Source: an uncultured Acidobacteriota bacterium (GTDB lineage: Bacteria; Acidobacteriota; Terriglobia; UBA7540). Taken from it: DNA of 28,531 bases. Shown piece by piece: positions 1-6,135 of the stretch; position 1 is the first letter of the stretch; every line of letters starts with the position of its first letter. The stretch covers positions 1-28,531 of the forward strand of contig CALCEB010000071.1 of the NCBI GenBank assembly GCA_937900045.1, in the 5' to 3' direction. The notes beneath the pieces were generated by a model that did no database searches, was not told the origin of the DNA, and saw only the letters and a list, made by a program, of their open reading frames with translations. The position numbers and the translations under genes are program-made.

Positions 1-26
1 CAGCGTCAGATGTGTATAAGAGACAG
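1..26. other. Residual Nextera transposase adapter (artefact)
   Basis: The first 26 bases match the 3' part of the Illumina Nextera read-1 transposase adapter, ending in the mosaic end TGTATAAGAGACAG. They are not genomic. Read on the minus strand they add the residues LSLIHI and a stop to the truncated leuA product, which is a well-known signature of untrimmed adapter. Confidence 0.97.
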
Positions 27-437
27 TTCCACGTCCTGGCAGAAGGATTTGGCATAGCCCACGGCTTCAGAGATCATCTTCAGCACTTCGTCGCGGCTCT
101 TGCGCAGCTTATATTTCAAGTGGATATCGGAGGTGGCCAGGAAGGTGTGGATGCGTGGCCGGGCCGCTCCCTTCAATGCGTCCCAGGCGCAGTCAATGTC
201 CAGTTTATTGGCGCGGGCCAGCGCGGCAATAACCGGGCGGCGGATTTCGGCGGAAACGGCCTTCACGGCTTCGAAGTCGCCGTGCGAGGCAATGGGGAAT
301 CCGGCTTCCAGGATGTCCACGCCCAGGCGGTCAAGCTGGCGCGCCATTTGCAGCTTTTCGTCCAGATTCATGCTGCACCCGGGCGACTGCTCTCCGTCGC
401 GCAGGGTGGTGTCGAAAATGTAGAGTTTTTCCGCCAC
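27..437 (-). CDS. leuA: 2-isopropylmalate synthase, N-terminal 137 residues (partial)
   Basis: This enzyme condenses acetyl-CoA with 2-oxoisovalerate in the first committed step of leucine biosynthesis, in the cytoplasm. The visible part is the start of the HMGL-like TIM barrel. It has the family motif FDTTLRDGEQSPG near residues 8-20, holding the catalytic Arg and metal-binding Asp, followed by the typical LGVDILEAGFPIAS stretch. Translation starts at GTG 437, six bases after a strong GGGAGGT ribosome binding site. The remaining roughly 370 residues lie beyond the contig edge. The apparent stop in this frame comes from adapter bases 1-26, so the gene is truncated by assembly and is not a natural pseudogene. 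Homocitrate synthase and citramalate synthase share this N-terminus, but the sequence reads most like LeuA. Confidence 0.93.
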
Positions 438-458
438 GTGGCTACCTCCCTGAGGAAC

Positions 459-497
459 AGTGAAGAGTGAAAAGTGACAAGTGATGAGTGAAAAGTG
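459..497. repeat. 7-bp tandem repeat in the leuA leader
   Basis: Five consecutive 7-base units of the form AGTGANN run from 459 to 493, followed by a partial AGTG. They lie 22 bases upstream of the leuA start codon and would be within its 5' leader. The unit count is low and imperfect. It could be a slippage-prone tract or simply a low-complexity relic. Confidence 0.6.
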
Positions 498-603
498 CCC
501 AGCAACAAGCGCAAAGAAACCAGCCGCAGTTTAGCTGCCAGCCGGCACTTACCGCTCACCGGTTATGGTCTCTTTGCCGCCTATCCCCATTTGCGGACTA
601 TTG

Positions 604-627
604 CTGTAGCTCCGACCGGCGCTACAG
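604..627. repeat. Small GTAGC/GCTAC palindromic element
   Basis: CTGTAGC at 604-610 pairs with GCTACAG at 621-627 around a 10-base centre, giving a 7-bp stem. The arms match the outer arms of the longer palindromes at 3954-4021, 8281-8360, 21794-21861 and 22017-22086, so this is probably a minimal member of the same dispersed repeat family. Confidence 0.55.
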
Positions 628-667
628 GGTCGAACGCGGCCCGGAGTTTATCTTCGCCAGCCTATTG

Positions 668-681
668 TCCGACCGGTCGGA
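668..681. repeat. Perfect 14-bp palindrome
   Basis: TCCGACCGGTCGGA is a perfect palindrome about 230 bases upstream of leuA. A dyad of this size could be an operator, but its core CCGACCGG also occurs in the adjacent small repeat at 611-620, so it may only be repeat debris. The regulator, if any, is unknown. Confidence 0.35.
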
Positions 682-1038
682 AAGTTTTGTCAAATAAAAT
701 GTTGATTGGCCCAAAAGAGGGTACCAGGTATTAATAATCCAACAAGGGCTAACCTCAAGTCCAAGTGCCAGCATCGCCCGGTGGCCCTGCCTCCGCATCC
801 AACCTCCGTTTGAATCTGCAATAGTATGATTTGTAGGGCGGGGGAGCTGCTGATAACATGGGACATTCCCGGTTTGTCCCCCAAACCTTCCCCCGTCGCT
901 GCCACCCACCAACCGCCGGAATTCTCCAAGCTCCAGATGCTGCACGTCACGAGGGTAACATAGTGGAATGAGACAAGGGAGACCGGTGAGACAAGTGGGA
1001 CAAAATATTTTTGGGGCGAGGAAAACGTGGAATTTCGG

Positions 1039-1156
1039 CTAGGAGTCTGTCGGAGAGAAATATTGCTGCACGTATAATCAACAACTTAAAGACTTCACTG
1101 CACCCGTAAGTTATTGATTCTTTGTTGAAAATTGTTTTTCTCCGACAGACTCCTAG
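1039..1156. mobile_element. MITE-like element with 18-bp terminal inverted repeats
   Basis: The segment begins CTAGGAGTCTGTCGGAGA at 1039-1056 and ends with its exact reverse complement at 1139-1156. The 82-base interior is AT-rich and non-coding. The outermost CTAG on both sides is itself a palindrome, so either it belongs to the inverted repeat or it is a 4-bp target duplication around 14-bp arms. The size and structure fit a miniature inverted-repeat transposable element or the fused ends of a deleted IS. No transposase lies between the arms, and I cannot assign an IS family from the ends alone. Confidence 0.6.
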
Positions 1157-1307
1157 TGGGTCAGTTTGCTGTAGCGGCGAAAACGTACCACTACCCATTA
1201 AACGTAACGGATGCGCGGGCTGCATATGTATGGTAATCTGCCCCGTCAGGCCACAGGAGAAATTGAGGTTCTTCCGCACTTTCGGTGCAACCTAGCCAGG
1301 ATGAGGA

Positions 1308-1595
1308 TTTCTCAAGGGGCCCATTACTCCATAGCACGGTCATCGCCAGTTCCACCGCACGCAGATCGCGGCGAAGGGTTCTGCCAAATTGAGCAATGAA
1401 AGGAAACCCGGAGCCGCCCGCCGCCTCGATCCACTCACCCAGTCGGACTGACCGTCGCCCTCTGAGCCTTGCCCGAAACCGAAGGGCGAGCCTGCGGAAT
1501 TTATAAGCGGTGGGGCAGAACCGCAGAAAGCTGTCGCGATATCTTAGTGGAGTTGCCGACCGGTTGCGGGGCGGGGTCAGCAGCAGAGCAGTAAT
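1308..1595 (-). pseudogene. ISL3-like transposase C-terminal fragment, decayed
   Basis: A minus-strand open frame through this segment translates to a stretch resembling the C-terminal DDE domain of ISL3-family transposases. It runs from an ALLLTPP-like segment through FCPTAYKFRRLALRFRARLRGR, then EWIEAAGGSG, then an FGRTLRRDLRAV block, to WSNGPLE. In intact ISL3 enzymes the SNGPLE or SNGQVE motif is followed by N-R-L-K and K-R-Y-G segments, which are not recognisable here. There is no N-terminal zinc-binding part, no plausible start and no flanking ISL3-type inverted repeats. I read it as an old insertion remnant. The assignment rests on motif memory and deserves a profile search. Confidence 0.55.
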
Positions 1596-1883
1596 GCGCG
1601 CTGAGGAGAAATGGGTTTGGGTTAAGGCGGGTTGCAGGCCACGGTCCCGATCCTGCAGAAGGGTGTGCGACAAATTTGTAGGTTTGAATTACTGGCTGCG
1701 AAGGGGCTTTCGTCAGATTTATCCGTATGGGGGCAGGCATAGCACCACCTGACCTCTGATAGTATGAAGGCTATCAGAACACGCAATCTGGCCTTCATTT
1801 GTCAATCGAAGCCTACATTTATGACGCACACCCCCTGCAGAAAGCGGGCTTGGTCTCGTCGCCAACATCGTGATAAATTCAGG

Positions 1884-2387
1884 TTAGCGAGCAGCCGGAT
1901 AGCCCTTCTCCACCCAATCCTTCCGGAAGTTGTCGGGCAGATTGAGCACTTTCAGATCTTTGAATCCCATCGCCGCGAGCGCCTTGAACGCGGGCCGGAT
2001 GTTGGGACACTGAGGCAGAGGACAGCAGCCACAATACAAAACCACTTCGCGGTTGCGAGGGATGGACGCGGCCCACTTCTTAAGCGCAGCAAGACCGTTC
2101 TCCTCGCTTGCCGGGCCGGCATATGAAGCGCCCGGAACGTGCGCACCCTTAAAAAGGAAATCAAATCCGACGCAGACCACGATTGGCTTGCCACCACTCC
2201 GGGCTGAAACGATCTTGGCCAGCTCGGCAGGCTCGACGACCTGTGAGTTTTTCCACAGATTTGCTCCCGGATTGCTCGCGGGGCGGCCCAAACTGGCATG
2301 GGCTACAAACAGCGCCAAGCCGAATGTTAGTGGAATGGCAAACAGCGCGCCGTTAATGCGTAGCCGTCCTGATTCTGGATTCCTCAT
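1884..2387 (-). CDS. Exported rhodanese-like domain protein
   Basis: This 167-residue protein has an N-terminal signal-type segment (hydrophobic residues about 11-31, likely cleavage near AHA-S). A single rhodanese-like domain covers residues 45-167. The domain is shown by the substrate-fold segment KGAHVPGASYAG, the VVLYCGC active-site strand with candidate catalytic Cys119, and a closing W-x-x-x-GYP motif. The active loop carries three further cysteines (121, 122, 127), more than a typical CxxGxR loop. The start at ATG 2387 is preferred over an upstream in-frame start because AAGGAAGG precedes it and the signal sequence begins there. It follows the amidase gene by 65 bases and may be co-transcribed with it. 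The likely role is periplasmic sulfur transfer or redox chemistry, with the substrate unknown. Confidence 0.8.
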   Translation of the reverse strand: MRNPESGRLRINGALFAIPLTFGLALFVAHASLGRPASNPGANLWKNSQVVEPAELAKIVSARSGGKPIVVCVGFDFLFKGAHVPGASYAGPASEENGLAALKKWAASIPRNREVVLYCGCCPLPQCPNIRPAFKALAAMGFKDLKVLNLPDNFRKDWVEKGYPAAR

Positions 2388-2452
2388 CTTGATTTCCTTC
2401 CTTCGCGGTGCTTCGAAACCGGCTCCATCAAATGCAGTCTGCAAGCCAGTTG

Positions 2453-3868
2453 TTAATCAATCGCCGGCGCTTGCCAGCCGCCCGTAGCCTGCTCCAGGAC
2501 CGCAGCGACAGCCAGGATTGCTTCCTCTTCATAAGGCCTTCCTACAATCTGCACGCCAACCGGCAAACCTTCGGGCGACCGCCCCGCAGGAACAACAACT
2601 GCCGGGTTGCCGAGGAGGTTGAACCACTGAGTATAGCTCATCGTGTCCAGATATTTCACGGTCTGGCCTTCCACGAACCACCGGCGCTCGCCGTGACGAA
2701 ACGCCGGAACGGCGCACGCGGGACAAACGATCACCGCGAACTCTTCCATCTGGTTCAGAAGCGCAGTACGCAGAGCGTCCCTTTCAAGAAGAGTCGTCAT
2801 TAGTTCCTGGACCGTAAGCGGCGGCAAGGATTCCACGTATTCGTTGAACTGGCGCAGGATCGGGCTGAGTTCTTTTTCACGTCCTTGGATCATTGGCCCG
2901 AGGATCAAGCGCCCCGCCCGCCCGAAGATGTTCCACCAAAGTTGACGGGCTCTCTCAAGGCCCGGCGGGCGGAATGGCTCAACCGCAAAACCAGCCTTTT
3001 CGAGCGTTCGGGCAGCTTGCCGCACCACTTCCCGCGTCTCCTGAGTTACCGGAGTTCTGCCGTCATCCTCGAAGAAGCCGATCTTCAGTTGCCGCGCCTC
3101 AGCTTCGTCTACGCTCCGAACTGGAACCGGCGCCGAGGAGGGATCGCCTGAATCATAGCCAGCCATCGCTTCAAACAACACCCGGACGTCACCCACCGTT
3201 CTGGCCATCGGTCCGACGACCCCAATCAAGGCAAACGGACCGGCGGAGGTTGGCGTGTGACCGGTGGCCGGAACGCGGCCGGGCGTGGGCTTCAGGCCGC
3301 AAATGCCCGTAAAGTGCGCCGGAATGCGAATGGATCCGCCGCCGTCACTTCCCACTCCGCCCGCCGAAAGCCCTGCCGCAATCGCTGCGGATTCGCCGCC
3401 GCTCGATCCGCCCGCCGTGCGGCCGAGGTCCCAGGGGTTGTTGGTGCGGCCATAGAGCAGGTTGTCGGTTTCATAGGCCATCAGCAGTTCCGGGGCATTG
3501 GTATTGCCCAGGACAATGGCGCCAGCGGTCTTGAGACGGGCAACCAGCGGAGCATCCAGGGCTGGAATGCGGCCCGCCATGAGGCGCGAGCCGGCCTCGC
3601 AGGGGAATCCCGCCACATCAATGGAACTCTTGATAGTGAGGGGCACGCCGTGAAGGGGACCGAGCGGTTTGTTTCCAGTCACCGCCTCCTCCGCAGCTTG
3701 AGCCGCGCGGAGCGCACCATCCCGGTCCACATGAATAATGGCATTCAGCGCCGGGTTCAGTTGGTGGATGCGCTGGAGGTGCTTCTCGACGAGATCGACG
3801 GGAGAAAGCTGCTTGCTGCGCACCATTTCCGCCATTTCGCAAGCTGACATCCTGAAGATATGTTCCAT
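2453..3868 (-). CDS. Amidase signature family protein
   Basis: This 471-residue enzyme of the amidase signature family hydrolyses a carboxamide. The Ser-cisSer-Lys triad is visible: Lys80 in PLTIKSSID, the cis-Ser in GGSSGG near 155, and nucleophile Ser179 in SDGGGSIRIPA. The C-terminal QWFNLLGNPAVVVPAG and GVQIVGRPYEE segments are typical. Length fits the family. The open frame extends 40 codons further, but MEHIFRMSACEMAEMVR at 3868 matches the usual family N-terminus. It could be an aryl or fatty-acid amide hydrolase, or a GatA paralogue. No gatB or gatC lies nearby, so tRNA-dependent amidation is less likely. Its substrate cannot be read from the sequence. Confidence 0.88.
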   Translation of the reverse strand: MEHIFRMSACEMAEMVRSKQLSPVDLVEKHLQRIHQLNPALNAIIHVDRDGALRAAQAAEEAVTGNKPLGPLHGVPLTIKSSIDVAGFPCEAGSRLMAGRIPALDAPLVARLKTAGAIVLGNTNAPELLMAYETDNLLYGRTNNPWDLGRTAGGSSGGESAAIAAGLSAGGVGSDGGGSIRIPAHFTGICGLKPTPGRVPATGHTPTSAGPFALIGVVGPMARTVGDVRVLFEAMAGYDSGDPSSAPVPVRSVDEAEARQLKIGFFEDDGRTPVTQETREVVRQAARTLEKAGFAVEPFRPPGLERARQLWWNIFGRAGRLILGPMIQGREKELSPILRQFNEYVESLPPLTVQELMTTLLERDALRTALLNQMEEFAVIVCPACAVPAFRHGERRWFVEGQTVKYLDTMSYTQWFNLLGNPAVVVPAGRSPEGLPVGVQIVGRPYEEEAILAVAAVLEQATGGWQAPAID

Positions 3869-3917
3869 GAGTCCGATGATCTCCGATGAGTCAGGTGAAT
3901 CATGAGGGCAGTCCAGT

Positions 3918-4056
3918 CTATCCCCACGGTCGTAAGCCGGCCACGCTTGGTTCTGTAGCGCCGGTCTGTGACCGGCGGATTTCGCCACTCCCTGTCAGGG
4001 CAAGCTCGGAGCGGCGCTACAACAAATGCCCGTCGCCGACCTATGTCCTCACGTAT
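3918..4056 (+). repeat. Long structured intergenic repeat, copy A
   Basis: About 139 bases align with 21758-21896 (copy B) from ACGGTCGTAAGCC through TATGTCCTC, with scattered substitutions. Its core also aligns with 22014-22120 (copy C). Inside are an outer 10-bp stem (TGTAGCGCCG at 3954-3963 with CGGCGCTACA at 4012-4021) and an inner hairpin GCCGGTC-TGT-GACCGGC. It fills the gap between the amidase start and the end of the DUF2064 gene. Confidence 0.85.
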
Positions 4057-4109
4057 ATCATGCCAGCACGATGCTCGCCCGCCACGCCCGATTGCTGAGT
4101 GATGCGCTT

Positions 4110-4832
4110 CTACAAACAAGCCTTGAGGAACCGCCAGGTTTGGGACGCGAGCCGCCGCGCAATGGGATCGCTCCCAAGTCTCCGCCGAAGACGCAAAACG
4201 TCCGGCGGGCGGTCAACATCATCCCATTCGGGGAGAACCGAGATGGATAATCCTCGCGTCGTGAGCGAGCGAAGAGTATCCCGGAAAGCGAAGCGGGTGC
4301 TCCAGCGGACTTGCCGCAATAAACCGCGAAGGAGGGAGCGAGAGTGCGAGGCTCGCAGCCCAATCAGGTAGTATCCGCCATCCGGGCAAGGGCCGAGCAC
4401 TGCGTCGCACGCGCTCAACTCATGAAGGGCAAGACGAAACGCTGACGGCGGAAGCAACGGAGAGTCCGTGCCGATGATGATGGCGCGCTGATGATATTTG
4501 AGGAGTTTGCGGAAGGCTGATTCAAGCCGGTCTCCCAAGGTGGTTCCGTCCTGCCGCGCGATCTTCATTTGCTCCGGAATCTTCACCCCACCGCCTAGTT
4601 CGGATTTGCTACCGGCGAGGAAAAGATGCAGCGCCGCGCGGGTGCGCAAGCGGGCCGCCTTGCGCAAGGTATCCGCCAGCAAAGCCCTCTGGAACTGAGC
4701 GGCGCCCGCGTCACCCAGCAATGGGATCAGCCGCGTCTTGGCGCTACCGGGCACGGGGGCGCGGGCAAAAATCCCCAACGCCGCGGAAGTTGAACGTCTG
4801 AATTTGTGGGGCGGGACCGGAGAAGTTTCCAC
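4110..4832 (-). CDS. DUF2064 / TIGR04282-type glycosyltransferase-like protein
   Basis: This 240-residue protein belongs to the family annotated as rSAM/selenodomain-associated transferase 1, which has a GT-A nucleotidyl or glycosyl transferase fold. Diagnostic segments are IFARAPVPGSAKTRL near residues 21-35, GTDSPLLPPSAF near 121-132 and GPCPDGGYYLIGL near 147-159. The annotated start is GTG 4832 and has no clear ribosome binding site. An internal TTG near residue 19 would still keep the whole domain. The usual partner, a second-type transferase or a selenodomain radical SAM gene, is not adjacent. The biochemical reaction of this family is not established, and I do not assign one. The downstream gap holds repeat copy A. 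Confidence 0.82.
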   Translation of the reverse strand: METSPVPPHKFRRSTSAALGIFARAPVPGSAKTRLIPLLGDAGAAQFQRALLADTLRKAARLRTRAALHLFLAGSKSELGGGVKIPEQMKIARQDGTTLGDRLESAFRKLLKYHQRAIIIGTDSPLLPPSAFRLALHELSACDAVLGPCPDGGYYLIGLRASHSRSLLRGLLRQVRWSTRFAFRDTLRSLTTRGLSISVLPEWDDVDRPPDVLRLRRRLGSDPIARRLASQTWRFLKACL

Positions 4833-4858
4833 GTGAAGGGTTCAGAAGGGCAAGCAGA

Positions 4859-5371
4859 CTAAATGAACAATTCTTCGTCCTGGTTCGCCTCGCGTCCGCG
4901 GGGCGATCTGCGGCGCTTGAAGAAGTAGTCGATGCCCACTTGGACGCCTTTCAAAATGGCGGATACTTGATACACGGGACCGAGAATTCCAGATTGGATA
5001 GCCTCCACCGTGGCGTTGGCTTTCTCGGTGTATGTTGCAATCAATCGATCGATGCGCGCCACCTGCAACCGGACGGTTTCCACGATTTCGCCGACTCTGG
5101 CGTCCACCAGGTTCGTCCGCTCGCGGAGCGTCCGGCTGACTTCTGAAAGATTTGTCACTATGTTTCGAACCGGTTCCCGCGAGTCTTGAACAATGGCATT
5201 GATGCCGCTTAATACGGGCTCGGCCCGCTGGCGGATGTCCCGGATCATGTCGTCCACCTGCGTCAAGAACTGCTTGACGACTACGAAGATTCCGACCATC
5301 ACCGCAGCTTGCAAAGCCAGAGCCAACGCCGCAACCACCACAAAGATGGCGACGAGATTACTGTGGGCCAT
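4859..5371 (-). CDS. DUF948-like single-pass membrane protein
   Basis: A 170-residue protein with one long hydrophobic segment at residues 5-35, followed by a heptad-rich, probably coiled-coil cytoplasmic stretch to about residue 150 and a basic, then acidic, tail. The arrangement resembles DUF948 and methyl-accepting-like accessory proteins often found beside YtxH genes. ATG 5371 is preceded by GAGAAGGGAAC, a fair ribosome binding site. It starts 39 bases after the end of the YtxH gene upstream of it, so the three small membrane genes probably form one transcript. The function is unknown, with envelope stress or cell-envelope scaffolding as guesses. Confidence 0.75.
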   Translation of the reverse strand: MAHSNLVAIFVVVAALALALQAAVMVGIFVVVKQFLTQVDDMIRDIRQRAEPVLSGINAIVQDSREPVRNIVTNLSEVSRTLRERTNLVDARVGEIVETVRLQVARIDRLIATYTEKANATVEAIQSGILGPVYQVSAILKGVQVGIDYFFKRRRSPRGREANQDEELFI

Positions 5372-5410
5372 GTTCCCTTCTCAGCACCGGTGGTCCGGAG
5401 AAAGCCGGGA

Positions 5411-5713
5411 TCATCGGGGCTTCGACCGCTCCTCTTGATAGGCTTGCTTGCCGGCTTCGAGCGCGGCAGAAAGTTGCTCCTTCTGCTGCGTCACCAGATC
5501 CTTGGCCTTTTCTACCATCCCCTCGGCCTGCTGCCGGATCTCCTTGCTTTTACCCGTAACGTAATCCCGGCCCTCGTTGGCCTTCTGCCCAATCATCCGC
5601 CGGGTCTCTTCGCCGGAACCCGGCGCCAGGAGCAGCGCCAAAATCGCTCCCAATCCAAGCCCTGCAAGGAAGAATGCAAACTTCGATCCCCCGTTACCGC
5701 CGCTATTGCTCAT
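5411..5713 (-). CDS. YtxH domain-containing protein (copy 1)
   Basis: This 100-residue protein has the YtxH layout: a short polar N-terminus, a Gly/Ala-rich membrane segment at about residues 11-29 (FFLAGLGLGAILALLLAP), the conserved APGSGEETRRMIG motif, then a charged amphipathic helix. ATG 5713 follows an excellent GGAGGT site. It is paralogous to the protein encoded at 5775-6044, with the same LGLGA...LLAP.(S/T)GEETR core, and the two are separated by 61 bases. YtxH proteins are linked to general stress in Bacillus, but their molecular role is unknown. Confidence 0.85.
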   Translation of the reverse strand: MSNSGGNGGSKFAFFLAGLGLGAILALLLAPGSGEETRRMIGQKANEGRDYVTGKSKEIRQQAEGMVEKAKDLVTQQKEQLSAALEAGKQAYQEERSKPR

Positions 5714-5774
5714 GTGAACCTCCAGAACGCAGCCGCATATCTCACGGCTCGTATTTCAGAATTTCGCAGTGAAT

Positions 5775-6044
5775 CTAGCCCAAGCCGATTCTATCGGCCA
5801 AGCCGTTGCTGGCCTTTGCCAGGCGGTCAATCTTGCGTCCGGCATCCCTGGCTACGCTTTGAACCGCCTTTCCCAGCTCGTTGCTTCGGTCCGTCACCCA
5901 CTGAGCGCCGTCGCGCGTCTTATCAGCGATCAGGTCACGGGTTTCCTCACCGGTCTTAGGGGCAAAGAGAAGCGCCAACGCCGCGCCGATACCAAGTCCA
6001 ACCAACAAGTATGTGAATTTGGAACTGCTCGATTCGTTCGCCAT
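5775..6044 (-). CDS. YtxH domain-containing protein (copy 2)
   Basis: This 89-residue protein has a hydrophobic segment at about residues 10-28 (TYLLVGLGIGAALALLFAP) directly followed by KTGEETRDLI, the hallmark of YtxH. A charged helical tail follows. ATG 6044 lacks a strong ribosome binding site. It is the first gene of the three-gene set running down to 4859. Upstream on the minus strand is a weak sigma70-like pair (TTGTTA, 18 bases, TATGGT) ending about 15 bases before the start codon. That is very close, so the pair is only suggestive. The gap to the uvrC stop is 91 bases. Confidence 0.83.
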   Translation of the reverse strand: MANESSSSKFTYLLVGLGIGAALALLFAPKTGEETRDLIADKTRDGAQWVTDRSNELGKAVQSVARDAGRKIDRLAKASNGLADRIGLG

Positions 6045-6135
6045 GATTTACCAATACCATATCCGGGAAGTCAGATCAATAACAAATTGTTAAAAAAATT
6101 GGGCTTCTATAACAGTCGGTCTGGACCGTTTATTA

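Larger units (their letters stand above)
438..1883. other. Gene-poor stretch with repeats and transposon remnants
   Basis: About 1.45 kb between leuA and the rhodanese gene has no intact gene that I can support. It holds the leuA leader with a 7-bp tandem repeat, a small GTAGC palindrome, a 14-bp palindrome, a MITE-like inverted-repeat element, a half copy of the TTTGCTGTAGCGGCG motif at 1165-1179 and an ISL3-like transposase fragment. Other open frames here lack plausible start signals and family resemblance. I see nothing recognisable in 690-1030 or 1600-1880. Confidence 0.6.

Noticed and set aside
459..497. CRISPR-like array
   Set aside because: The units are only 7 bases and contiguous, without spacers. 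The other repeats in the window are single, structured and widely separated.
3918..4056. tRNA or riboswitch
   Set aside because: There is no tRNA T-loop or anticodon arm pattern. The same sequence occurs beside unrelated genes in fixed orientation, which fits a dispersed repeat better than a gene-specific riboswitch.
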